Shown piece by piece: positions 24,254 through 32,227 of a stretch of 64,000 nucleotides of DNA (positions within the stretch are counted from its first letter, which is position 1; every line of letters begins with the position of its first letter). A model generated the notes under the pieces. That model had not been told where the DNA came from. It saw nothing but the letters and a program-made list of their open reading frames with translations, and did no database searches. This DNA comes from Pseudonocardia sp. (GTDB lineage Bacteria > Actinomycetota > Actinomycetes > Mycobacteriales > Pseudonocardiaceae): the NCBI RefSeq assembly GCF_029263155.1, contig NZ_JAJCYB010000035.1, positions 1-64,000 of the forward strand, read 5' to 3'. Both the position numbers and the translations under genes were made by a program.

Positions 24254-25054
24254 TCATCGGAGCCCCTCCGGAAGTAGCTGGGCGAGCCGGCGTACCGCCC
24301 GGTGCTGCAGGGCCTTGACCGCACCCTCGTTGCGATCCATGATGCGCGCCGTCTCGGCGACCGACAGGCCCTGCAGGAACCGGAGCTGGATGCATTCCTG
24401 CTGGTCGGGGTTGAGCTTGCGCACGCACCGGATCAGCTCGTCGTTCGTGGCGCCGTCGAGCACCTGCTGCTCGGGTCCGTGCGTGCTCGGCGAGATGTCC
24501 ACGATGTCTGCCGTGGTCGACTCGAGCCGGAAACGGCTGGACTTCACGTGATCGAAGATCAGGTTGCGGGCGATGGTGACGAACCAGGCCGCGATGTCGC
24601 GGCCCTGGTAGGTGACCGAGCTGATCCGGCGCAGCGCCCGGACGAAGGTCTCCTGGGTGATGTCCTCGGCGAGTGTCCGGTCGTTCATGCGGAACAGGAC
24701 GTAGCGGAACACGACGTCGTAGTAGCGCTCGAACAGCTCGCTGAAGGCGCTCATGTCGCCCTCTTGCGCGCCCTTGACCAGCGTCCAGGCGCCGTTGTCG
24801 GTGGTCTCGGGCTCCGAGTCCGGTTCCGGCTCCGCCGCGGCGGCGGCCACCTCGGCGACGACCTCGGCGGCCGGCCTGGCCAGCTCGCCGGAGTTGTGGG
24901 CACGGGGCCGGGGCAGCGGCATGGCCGCTTCGGCCGTAGGTGGCTCCTCGGTCCGGCGGCCGGATCTCGTGGGTGCGTCGAGCGGCCCGCCCGCGGCGGA
25001 GCGGGCGGCGGCATCGGTGCGGAGCAGCCGGGGCGGTCGCATCGGGTGGGTCAT
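24254..25054 (-). CDS. ECF RNA polymerase sigma factor, BldN family
   Basis: About 266 residues. Region 2 is SAFSELFERYYDVVFRYVLFRMNDRTLAEDITQETFVRALRRI with core-binding and -10 recognition segments; region 4 is RCVRKLNPDQQECIQLRFLQGLSVAETARIMDRNEGAVKALQHRAVRRLAQLL, the -35 HTH. An N-terminal Pro/Ala/Glu-rich extension of ~100 residues precedes region 2; BldN is also known for an N-terminal extension. ATG 25054 follows a GGGGGG-rich site. The gene lies directly before the DUF5667 anti-sigma gene. BldN controls aerial hyphae and hydrophobic coat genes in Streptomyces; a developmental role here is inference. Confidence 0.82.
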   Translation of the reverse strand: MTHPMRPPRLLRTDAAARSAAGGPLDAPTRSGRRTEEPPTAEAAMPLPRPRAHNSGELARPAAEVVAEVAAAAAEPEPDSEPETTDNGAWTLVKGAQEGDMSAFSELFERYYDVVFRYVLFRMNDRTLAEDITQETFVRALRRISSVTYQGRDIAAWFVTIARNLIFDHVKSSRFRLESTTADIVDISPSTHGPEQQVLDGATNDELIRCVRKLNPDQQECIQLRFLQGLSVAETARIMDRNEGAVKALQHRAVRRLAQLLPEGLR

Positions 25055-25452
25055 GCCCCCCGACCGGTCCGGTGACCGCGCCGGGCGGGGCGCTGCGGAA
25101 CTGCCCGCGGTGCGCTGTCGACAGGCTGCATGCCACTCCCTTGGGTGAATCGCGCGTCTACGGGGGAGCTGACGCGTTGAACCGTCTGAAGTGGGGTGAG
25201 CATACGGGCGGCCGGGTGTGTGCAAGCACGCAGCATCCACTTGCGGTGCTCCTGTTCCGGTGAGCGGACGGTCACGCGCGGTCAGCGTCATGGTGTCGCG
25301 TGTGTTGCCGCGCCCGCGGCGCGTCGATCGTCACGGCGTCGTGCCGCCGACCGTCCGAGTGTCCGTGCCAGACTCGGCATGCGGTGGCCGTACCCGCGGC
25401 CCCGCCGCAACGCCGAGACACGCCGAGACGGACCGACCGCGACAGGAGAGCC
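25055..25452. other. 398-base divergent intergenic region between sigma and acyl-CoA ligase genes
   Basis: No gene of its own is supported; long frames here are poor in family character. It must hold the promoters of both divergent genes. The stretch around 25165-25210 is less GC-rich and includes the weak BldN-like match listed separately. Confidence 0.6.
25179..25206 (-). promoter_or_regulatory. weak BldN-like promoter match upstream of the sigma gene
   Basis: On the minus strand CGTATG and CGGTTC are separated by 16 bases. The first hexamer shares CGTA with the CGTAAC consensus, the second is only half matched. Offered because the same CCGTAT start occurs at 24166-24172 before the anti-sigma gene. 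Confidence 0.25.
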
Positions 25453-27030
25453 GTGGACAGCCCGACCAGGTCCGAGGTCGCCGGAGAACCCACGCACCTC
25501 GCGCAGCTCGTCACGCGCGCCGCGGCGCGCACCCCCGACCACTCCGCGATCGTCGACACCACCTCCGGAATCACGTTGACCTGGGCGGATGTCGATGCGG
25601 CGGTGTCCGCGGAGGCCGCCAGGCTGCGCGCTCGCGGGGTGTCGCCGGGTGACCGGGTGATCGTGCGTCTGGCCAACGGGGCGCCGTTCTGCATCGCGGT
25701 GCTCGGGGCGGTGCGGGCGGGCGCGGTGGCCGTCCCGACCGGTCCGATCGCCGTGCCCCGTGAGCTCGACATCGTCTTCGCCGACTGCCGACCGACGGTC
25801 GTCGTGGCCGCCTCCGACGACGGCGACGCCGGCACCTGCGCGGCGACGGTCGGGGCCACCCTGATCGGGCCTGCGGACGTGTCCGCGCGTGTCGCGGACG
25901 CCGCGCCGGTCACGCACGGTGGCGACCCCGAGGACGTCGCGCTGCTCGTCTACACCTCGGGCACGACGGGGTTGCCGCGCGGCGTCCGCCTGTCGCACCG
26001 GGCCCTGCTCGCCAACCGGCGCCAGGCCGCGGAACTGCGACCCGCCCCCGTCACGGCGGTCGACCGGGTGCTGCTCGCGCTGCCGCTGTTCCACGTCTTC
26101 GGGCTGGCCGCGGGCTTCCTGCAGGTGTGCTGGGCGGGGGCCACCGCGGTCCTCACCGAGCGCTTCGACCCGGCCCACACGGCGCAGCTGCTCGTGGCCC
26201 ACCGCGTCAGCGGGGTGGCGGGCGTGCCGTCGATGTTCCGGTCGTTGCTGGACCTGCCCGCCGACGAGTTGCGGGCTGCCACCGCGGGCCTGCGCCTGTG
26301 CACCTCGGGCGGCGCCCCGCTGCCGGCACGATGGCTCGCCGACTTCCGGGAGGCCACCGGCTTGTGGATCTTCGAGGGCTACGGCCTCACGGAGGGCGGG
26401 CCGGTCGTCACGACCAACGGGGTGGACGGCGCTGCGAAGCCGGGCTCGGTCGGGCGTGCGCTCCCGGGGATCGAGCTGCGGCTCGTGGACGCCGAGGGCC
26501 GGCCGCTGGACGCCGTCGACCCGGAGGACGACGACGAGCTCGACTCGGTCTCCGATCCCACCCACGACACCGGGCTGGTCGCGCTGCGCGGACCGAACCT
26601 GTTCTCCGGTTACTGGCCCGACGGCGCGGGCGGTCCGGACGAGCAGGGCTGGTTCCGCACCGCCGACGTCGGGTTCCTCGACGCCGACGGCGACCTGCAC
26701 CTCGTCGACCGTTCATCGGACCTGGTGATCGTCAACGGGTTCAACGTCTACCCGCGGGAGGTGGAGCGGGTGCTGGTCGAGCTCGACGGCGTGGCCGAGG
26801 CCGCGGTCGTCGGCGTGCCCGACGACCGCACGGGCGAGGCGGTCAAGGCGGTGCTGGTGCGGGCCGACGGCGTGGACCTGAGCGAGGAGGCGGTGCGCGA
26901 GCACTGCCGCGTGCGACTGGCCCGGTTCAAGACGCCCACCGTGATCGCCTTCGTCGGCGCGCTGCCCCGGACACCCACGGGCAAGGTCGCGCGCCGCCGG
27001 CTCGCCCGGATCCCGTCGGACTCCTCGTGA
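25453..27030 (+). CDS. AMP-dependent acyl-CoA synthetase/ligase
   Basis: A 525-residue ANL-superfamily enzyme: ALLVYTSGTTGLPRGVRLSH is the P-loop motif, FEGYGLTEGGPVVTTN the adenylate-binding motif, GWFRTADVGFLDADGDLHLVDRSSDLVIVNGFNVYPREVE the hinge and A8 region, and PRTPTGKVARRRL holds the catalytic Lys. It activates a carboxylic acid as acyl-AMP then acyl-CoA. GTG 25453 follows ACAGGAGAG. Its stop overlaps the glutaredoxin-like gene by 4 bp. Chain-length specificity cannot be read. Confidence 0.88.
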   Translation: MDSPTRSEVAGEPTHLAQLVTRAAARTPDHSAIVDTTSGITLTWADVDAAVSAEAARLRARGVSPGDRVIVRLANGAPFCIAVLGAVRAGAVAVPTGPIAVPRELDIVFADCRPTVVVAASDDGDAGTCAATVGATLIGPADVSARVADAAPVTHGGDPEDVALLVYTSGTTGLPRGVRLSHRALLANRRQAAELRPAPVTAVDRVLLALPLFHVFGLAAGFLQVCWAGATAVLTERFDPAHTAQLLVAHRVSGVAGVPSMFRSLLDLPADELRAATAGLRLCTSGGAPLPARWLADFREATGLWIFEGYGLTEGGPVVTTNGVDGAAKPGSVGRALPGIELRLVDAEGRPLDAVDPEDDDELDSVSDPTHDTGLVALRGPNLFSGYWPDGAGGPDEQGWFRTADVGFLDADGDLHLVDRSSDLVIVNGFNVYPREVERVLVELDGVAEAAVVGVPDDRTGEAVKAVLVRADGVDLSEEAVREHCRVRLARFKTPTVIAFVGALPRTPTGKVARRRLARIPSDSS

Positions 27031-27266
27031 ACCGGGTGACGGTCTACACGCGCGCCGCCTGCTCGCTGTGCGTGGCCGCCGAGGCCGACGTCGGGCGCAT
27101 CTGCGCCGAGCTGCGGGTCGGCTGGGACACCGTGGACGTCGACACCGACCCGGAGCTGCGCGCCGAGTACGGCGACCGCGTCCCGGTGATCATGGTGGAC
27201 GGCCGCGAGCACGGTTTCTGGCGGGTCGAGGAGCCGCGCCTGCGGCGGGCGCTGGACCCGTCCTGA
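27027..27266 (+). CDS. glutaredoxin-family protein (DUF836, Rv0508-like)
   Basis: A 79-residue thioredoxin-fold protein: VTVYTRAACSLCVAAEADVGRI holds the redox motif CSLC, and VPVIMVDGREHGFWRVEEPRLRRAL gives the cis-Pro and C-terminal helix. Mycobacterial Rv0508 is located similarly before hemA. It may reduce a protein disulfide or take part in sulfur/iron chemistry. GTG 27027 overlaps the ligase stop (GTGA) and its own stop overlaps the signal peptidase start codon candidate (CTGA). Confidence 0.8.
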   Translation: MNRVTVYTRAACSLCVAAEADVGRICAELRVGWDTVDVDTDPELRAEYGDRVPVIMVDGREHGFWRVEEPRLRRALDPS

Positions 27267-27994
27267 ACGCCGGGGCCGAGGGGGCTCACGAGCGGCCGCG
27301 CCGCAGGCGGTCGGGCTTCTGGCGTGAGCTGCCGCTGCTGATCGTCGTCGCGCTGCTGATCACCTTCCTGATCCAGACCTTCCTGGGGAAGGTCTACGTC
27401 ATCCCGTCGGGCTCGATGGAGACCACGCTGCACGGGTGCGCGGGCTGCGACAACGACCGGATCCTGGTCGACAAGATCACCTACCGGTTCACCGACCCGG
27501 CCCCGGGCGACGTCGTCGTGTTCCGCGGCCCGGCGGGCTGGAGCGTCGGCGAGAACGCCGTCGCACCCCCGGACAACGCGCTGGTCGCGGGGTTGCAGCA
27601 GTTCGGCTCGCTCGTCGGCATCGCCCCGCCCGACGAGAACGACTTCGTCAAGCGGGTGATCGCCGTGGGCGGGCAGACGGTGCGGTGCTGCGACCCGCAG
27701 GGCCGCGTGCTCGTGGACGGCGAGCCGCTCGACGAGCCCTACATCCACTACGTGGCCGGCCTGGCCGCCGAGCAGGAGCCCTTCGAACCGGTCACCGTCC
27801 CCGCGGGGCAGCTGTGGGTGATGGGGGACAGCCGCAACGACTCAGCCGACTCCCGGGCGCCCGGGCACGGCACGGTCCCCGTCGCGAGCGTGGTCGGTCG
27901 GGCCCGGCTGGTCGTGCTGCCGTTCCCGCGGTTCGGGCCGATCCCCACGGTCGATCCCCAGCGTGGGGGCCCCGGATCGGCACCGCCGGGCTGA
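27263..27994 (+). CDS. lepB: signal peptidase I, copy 1
   Basis: About 243 residues. One N-terminal helix (LPLLIVVALLITFLIQTFL) anchors an extracytoplasmic S26 peptidase with the box B serine VIPSGSMETTL, box D lysine FVKRVIAVGG and box E VMGDSRNDSADSRAPG. It removes signal peptides from exported proteins. No ATG, GTG or TTG precedes the helix in this frame within the free space: the best start is CTG 27263 in a CTGA overlap with the glutaredoxin stop, so a non-canonical coupled start is inferred. It is a close paralogue of the minus-strand copy at 32228-33739. Confidence 0.85.
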   Translation: MNAGAEGAHERPRRRRSGFWRELPLLIVVALLITFLIQTFLGKVYVIPSGSMETTLHGCAGCDNDRILVDKITYRFTDPAPGDVVVFRGPAGWSVGENAVAPPDNALVAGLQQFGSLVGIAPPDENDFVKRVIAVGGQTVRCCDPQGRVLVDGEPLDEPYIHYVAGLAAEQEPFEPVTVPAGQLWVMGDSRNDSADSRAPGHGTVPVASVVGRARLVVLPFPRFGPIPTVDPQRGGPGSAPPG

Positions 27995-29647
27995 GTGGCC
28001 GCGGGGCCACCGGGTGCGGGGGTGAACCGCAACCGCCTTCCGGGCGAACCCTTCCCCGTGAGCACCACGGCAGCACCTCCCGAGCAGCCCGTCGGATCCG
28101 CCCGTCCGGGGGCGATCCCACGCGTGGTCGCCGCGCTGCTCGGCGTGCTCGGGGTGGGGCTGGCGCTGGGCGTCGGGCACCTGGTGGCCGCGCTCGCCGC
28201 GCCGTCCTCCTCGCCCTTCCTCGCGGTCGGCGACACCGTCATCCGGTTCTCGCCGCAGTTCCTCACCGAGTTCGCCAAGAACACCTTCGGCACGGCCGAC
28301 AAGCCGGTCCTGCTGGCCGGGATGGGAGTGGTCATCCTCGGGATCGCCGCGGCGGCGGGGATCGCCGCGCGGCGCCGACCCGCCCCCGGCCTGCTGATCG
28401 TCGTCGCCATGGGAGTGCTCGGCCTCCTGGCGGTGTGGTTCTCGCCCACGTTCGGGTCGCTGAGCCTGCTGGCCCCGACGGCGTCGCTGGTGGCCGGGGT
28501 CGTGGGATTCGGCCTGCTGCACCGCGTCGCGTCGCGCGTCTACGCGCCGGCGCCGTCCGGCGGGCCGGCGGTGTCCCGGCGCGGCCTGCTGATCGGGTCG
28601 TCGGCCGCGGTGGGCGTCGGAGCGTTGGCGTCGGCCGGTGTCGGGGTCCTGCGGGGGGACGGTATCGCCGGGTCCCGGGCCGCGGTCACGGCGCGGCTGG
28701 CGCAGATCCCGCTGGCGGAGACGGCCCCGCCCATCCCGGCGGCCGCGGCGTTCCCGGAGTCCGGCTCGGTGCCGTTCATCACCTCGAACGCGGACTTCTA
28801 CCGCGTGGACACCGCGTTGCAGCTGCCCACCACCACCGCGGAGAGCTGGTCGTGCCGCATCGGCGGGATGGTCGACAACCCGATCACGCTGACCTTCGAG
28901 GACCTGCTGTCCCGCCCGCTGGTGGAACGCACGATCACGATGACGTGCGTCTCCAACGAGGTGGGCGGGCCCTACATCTCCACCGCGAACTTCATCGGCG
29001 TGGAGCTGCGCGACGTCCTCATGGAGGCCGGTGTGCAGCCGGGCGCGACCCAGGTGCTGAGCACGAGCCGGGACGCCTGGACCGCGGGCTCGCCGACGGA
29101 CGTGATCATGGAGCCGGATCGCGGCGCGCTGATCGCGGTGGGCATGAACGGTGAGGCGCTCCCGCCCGAGCACGGCTTCCCCGTCCGGCTGATCGTGCCC
29201 GGGCTCTACGGGTTCCTCTCGGCCACCAAGTGGCTCGAGTCCATCGAGCTGACCACGTTCGAGGCAGAGCAGGGCTACTGGCTGCAGCGTGGCTGGGGCC
29301 AGTTCGCCCCGATCAAGACGCAGTCGCGGATCGACAGCCCGAAGCCGTTCGGGCGCGCCACCGCCGGCGTCGTCACCATCGCGGGGATCGCCTGGTCGCA
29401 ACCCATCGGCATCAGCAAGGTCGAGGTGCGGATGGACCAGGGTCCGTGGCGGGAGGCGGAGCTCGCCGCCGAGGTCAACGACAGCACCTGGCGGGTCTGG
29501 CGCATCGACTACGAGCTCGGCCCGGGCAGCCACACCGTCCAGTGCCGGGCCACGGACTCCGACGGCGTCACCCAGACCGCCGAGCGCGCCATGCCCATCC
29601 CGGATGGTGCGACCGGATGGCCGGGCACTATCTTCACCGTTGCGTAG
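27995..29647 (+). CDS. membrane-bound molybdopterin-dependent oxidoreductase (sulfite oxidase family)
   Basis: A 550-residue protein. The N-terminal ~200 residues hold four hydrophobic helices (VVAALLGVLGVGLALGVGHLVAALAA, VLLAGMGVVILGIAAAAGIAA, LLIVVAMGVLGLLAVWF, LLAPTASLVAGVVGFGLL) and then an RRGLLIG twin-arginine-like segment. The C-terminal domain is sulfite oxidase-like: ERTITMTCVSNEVGGPYISTANFIGVEL includes the Cys that ligates Mo, FPVRLIVPGLYGFLSATKWLESIEL follows, and an Ig-like dimer domain ends the protein. The substrate is unknown. Start candidates are GTG 27995, 28022 and 28058. It lies just before the fasciclin lipoprotein. Confidence 0.82.
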   Translation: MAAGPPGAGVNRNRLPGEPFPVSTTAAPPEQPVGSARPGAIPRVVAALLGVLGVGLALGVGHLVAALAAPSSSPFLAVGDTVIRFSPQFLTEFAKNTFGTADKPVLLAGMGVVILGIAAAAGIAARRRPAPGLLIVVAMGVLGLLAVWFSPTFGSLSLLAPTASLVAGVVGFGLLHRVASRVYAPAPSGGPAVSRRGLLIGSSAAVGVGALASAGVGVLRGDGIAGSRAAVTARLAQIPLAETAPPIPAAAAFPESGSVPFITSNADFYRVDTALQLPTTTAESWSCRIGGMVDNPITLTFEDLLSRPLVERTITMTCVSNEVGGPYISTANFIGVELRDVLMEAGVQPGATQVLSTSRDAWTAGSPTDVIMEPDRGALIAVGMNGEALPPEHGFPVRLIVPGLYGFLSATKWLESIELTTFEAEQGYWLQRGWGQFAPIKTQSRIDSPKPFGRATAGVVTIAGIAWSQPIGISKVEVRMDQGPWREAELAAEVNDSTWRVWRIDYELGPGSHTVQCRATDSDGVTQTAERAMPIPDGATGWPGTIFTVA

Positions 29648-29672
29648 ACCAAATGCGTCACGTGGCTAGGCT
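29645..29672 (+). promoter_or_regulatory. possible promoter of the fasciclin lipoprotein
   Basis: TAGACC (29645-29650) and TAGGCT (29667-29672) are 16 bases apart, in the 183-base gap before the lipoprotein gene. The -10 is good, the -35 only partly matched. Confidence 0.35.
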
Positions 29673-29830
29673 GATCGGTCTAGCGCTTCCCGCGTGAGAG
29701 ATTTCCCTGCGGGACCTCGGCCGTCGTAGCCGAAACGTTACGTCCCGTGAGTGAACCACCTTCGGCGCGATGTCGAAGGTTCTGATGTACAGGCCCGGAA
29801 CTACCGGGCCGAGCTCTAGGAGGAACACCC

Positions 29831-30496
29831 GTGCGAAAGATCCAGCGACTGGCCGCCGTCGGCGCCATGGCCGCCCTGACCGTGGCGCTGGGCGCATGCG
29901 GCAGCTCTGAGACCCCCTCCGCCGAGGCGCCGGCCAGCTCGGCCCCGTCCGCTGCCGCGGAGCCCACCGAGGACATGGCCAGCGACGGCGTCACGACCAT
30001 CGCCGACATCTTCGGCCCGGCCTGCGACCAGGTCCCGACCGAGGGCGAGGGTTCGGCCGAGGGCATGATCGACGACCCGGTGGCCACCGCCGCGTCGAAC
30101 AACCCGCTGCTCGAGACCCTGGTCGCCGCGGTCGGTGCGGTCGACGGGCTCGCCGACACCCTGAACTCCGCCGAGGCGCTCACCGTCTTCGCGCCGTTCA
30201 ACGGTGCCTTCGAGGCGCTCCCCGCGGGCACCGTCGACACGCTGCTGGCCAACCCCGACCAGCTCGCGCCCATCCTGCAGGGCCACGTCGTCGGCACCCG
30301 CTACGACGCCGCGGGCCTGGTCGAGGCCGGGACCGTCGACGTCCTCTCCGGTGGCACCGTGACCATCGGTGGCACCGCCGACGCCCCCACGTTCGACGGT
30401 GGCAACGGCACCGCCGCCATGAACCTGTGTGGCAACGTGCCCACCGCGAACGCCACCGTGTTCGTGATCGACACCGTGCTGATGCCCGCCAGCTGA
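29831..30496 (+). CDS. fasciclin (FAS1) domain lipoprotein, MPT83/MPT70-like
   Basis: The 221-residue protein starts with a lipoprotein signal (RLAAVGAMAALTVALGACGSS, lipobox LGAC) and a Ser/Pro/Ala spacer, then a FAS1 domain (VATAASNNPLLETLVAAVGAVDGLADTLNSAEALTVFAPFNGAFEALPAGT...NATVFVIDTVLMPAS). FAS1 proteins mediate surface adhesion or protein contacts; MPT70/MPT83 are mycobacterial examples. A strong AGGAGGAAC site precedes GTG 29831. A 20-bp perfect hairpin terminates it. Its domain is duplicated in the kinase gene just downstream. Confidence 0.9.
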   Translation: MRKIQRLAAVGAMAALTVALGACGSSETPSAEAPASSAPSAAAEPTEDMASDGVTTIADIFGPACDQVPTEGEGSAEGMIDDPVATAASNNPLLETLVAAVGAVDGLADTLNSAEALTVFAPFNGAFEALPAGTVDTLLANPDQLAPILQGHVVGTRYDAAGLVEAGTVDVLSGGTVTIGGTADAPTFDGGNGTAAMNLCGNVPTANATVFVIDTVLMPAS

Positions 30497-30510
30497 TCGC
30501 AGGCGACGCT

Positions 30511-30554
30511 CGCCGCAGGGGCGGCTCCGGATTCCCGGAGCCGCCCCTGCGGCG
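30511..30554 (+). terminator. strong terminator hairpin between lipoprotein and kinase genes
   Basis: CGCCGCAGGGGCGGCTCCGG-ATTC-CCGGAGCCGCCCCTGCGGCG is a perfect 20-bp stem with a 4-base loop, followed by TCTAGTCT. It lies 14 bases after the lipoprotein stop. Confidence 0.88.
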
Positions 30555-30583
30555 TCTAGTCTCCGAGAACACGAGAGGGAGTG

Positions 30584-32179
30584 ATGGACCGGACGTTCGG
30601 GCCGTACCGGCTGGTGGCATTGCTCGGCCGGGGCGGCATGGGCGAGGTCTACCGGGCCGTCGACACGCGGAAGGGTCGCACCGTAGCCCTCAAGGTCCTC
30701 GGGGCCTGGTTGGGCGACGACCCGGACTTCCGCAAGCGCTTCAGGCGGGAGGCGGAACTCGCCGCCCGGCTACATGACCCGCACGTCGTCCCGATCCACG
30801 ACTACGGCGAGATCGACGGCCTGCTCTTCATCGACATGCGGTTCGTCGAGGGCCGAGACCTCGGTCAGGTGCTGAGCGAGGACGGTGCGCTGGCACCGGC
30901 CGATGCGGTGGCGGTCGTGGCGCAGGTCGCGAGCGCCCTCGACTCCGCACACGCCGCGAGGATGATCCACCGCGACGTCAAGCCGTCCAACGTCCTGCTC
31001 GTCGAAGCCCAGACCGGTCCGTCGTTCGCCTACCTGGCCGACTTCGGCATCGTCCGGGACCTCGCGGGCACCACGGGCGCCTCCGCGGCTCTCGTCGGGT
31101 CCTTCGACTACATGGCGCCCGAGCGTTTCGCCGGCGGGTCCGGAGATCTGACCGTCGACGTCTACGCGCTGGCCGCGGTGCTCCACGAATCCCTGACCGG
31201 GCGCAAGCCCTACCCCGCTCGCGAGATCGCGGGACTGATGCACTCCCACCTCTACGGCGATGTCCCCGTTCCTTCGGCGGTGCTCGGGTCGATCCCTCGA
31301 GCCCTCGACGCCGTGGTCGCACGCGGCATGGCGAAGGATCCGGCCCAGCGCCATCCCAGCGCGGGAGCGCTGGCGGACGAGGCCAGGGCCGCCCTGTCGA
31401 CGACACCCGCCCCGGTCACGGTCGGCCGTTCGCGGCCCGCGCCCGTGCTGCCACCTCCTGAGTCGGTCCCCTCCGTCCCGACAGCCCGACGTGCTCGGCT
31501 CTACCGGGGCGTCGGCGCGGTGGTCGCGGTGGTCGCGGTCGCGGTCACGTCGGTGTGGCTCGCGACGACGCTCTCCGCCCCGCCCGACCCGGTCACCTCG
31601 GCAGATCCCTCCGCCGAGGTGACCGCGAGCCCACCGATCCCGGCGACGACGGCGGTCGCGGCCGGGGACGGCGTCACCGAGATCGCCGACATCTTCGGCC
31701 CGGCCTGCGACCAGGTCCCCGCCGAGGGCGAGGGTTCGGCCGCGGGCATGATCGACGACCAGGTGGCCACCGCCGCGTCGAACAACCCGCTGCTGTCCAC
31801 CCTGGCCACTTCCGTTGCCGCGGTGCCGGGTCTGACCGACACCCTGAACAACGCCGAGGCGCTCACCGTCTTCGCACCGTGGAACGGGGCCTTCGACGCG
31901 CTCCCCGCGGGTACCGTGGAGGTGCTGCTGGCCAACCCGGAGCAGCTCGCACCGATCCTGTCCGGTCACGTGGTCGACGGCCGCTACGACGCCGCGGGCC
32001 TGGTCGAGGCCGGGACCGTCGACGTCCTGTCCGGTGGCACCGTGACCATCGGTGGCACCGCTGATGCCCCCACGTTCGACGGTGGCGATGGCAGAGTCGC
32101 CATCAACCTGTGTGGCAACATCCCGACCGCGAACGCCACGGTGTTCATCATCGACACCGTGCTGATGCCCGACGCCTGA
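30584..32179 (+). CDS. transmembrane serine/threonine protein kinase with extracellular fasciclin domain
   Basis: A 531-residue fusion. Residues ~1-270 are a Hanks-type kinase: GRGGMGEVYRAVD (P-loop), VALKVL (Lys), IHRDVKPSNVLL (catalytic loop), ADFGIVRD (Mg), YMAPERF. A Pro/Ser linker and one helix (GVGAVVAVVAVAVTSVWLATTL) lead to an extracellular FAS1 domain (~370-531) nearly identical to that of the upstream lipoprotein. In actinobacterial kinases this position is usually taken by PASTA or NHL domains, so FAS1 is an unusual sensor. ATG 30584 follows AGAGGGAG. It probably signals from surface contact to cytoplasmic phosphorylation, an inference. Confidence 0.92.
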   Translation: MDRTFGPYRLVALLGRGGMGEVYRAVDTRKGRTVALKVLGAWLGDDPDFRKRFRREAELAARLHDPHVVPIHDYGEIDGLLFIDMRFVEGRDLGQVLSEDGALAPADAVAVVAQVASALDSAHAARMIHRDVKPSNVLLVEAQTGPSFAYLADFGIVRDLAGTTGASAALVGSFDYMAPERFAGGSGDLTVDVYALAAVLHESLTGRKPYPAREIAGLMHSHLYGDVPVPSAVLGSIPRALDAVVARGMAKDPAQRHPSAGALADEARAALSTTPAPVTVGRSRPAPVLPPPESVPSVPTARRARLYRGVGAVVAVVAVAVTSVWLATTLSAPPDPVTSADPSAEVTASPPIPATTAVAAGDGVTEIADIFGPACDQVPAEGEGSAAGMIDDQVATAASNNPLLSTLATSVAAVPGLTDTLNNAEALTVFAPWNGAFDALPAGTVEVLLANPEQLAPILSGHVVDGRYDAAGLVEAGTVDVLSGGTVTIGGTADAPTFDGGDGRVAINLCGNIPTANATVFIIDTVLMPDA

Positions 32180-32227
32180 CCGCAGGCGACGCGTCGCCGC
32201 GGAGGTCGGGTGCGACCGTGGACCTGC

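Noticed and set aside
32184-32202. GGCGACGCGTCGCC as a terminator between kinase and lepB
   Set aside because: It is a continuous palindrome with no loop and a short stem; not convincing as a terminator.
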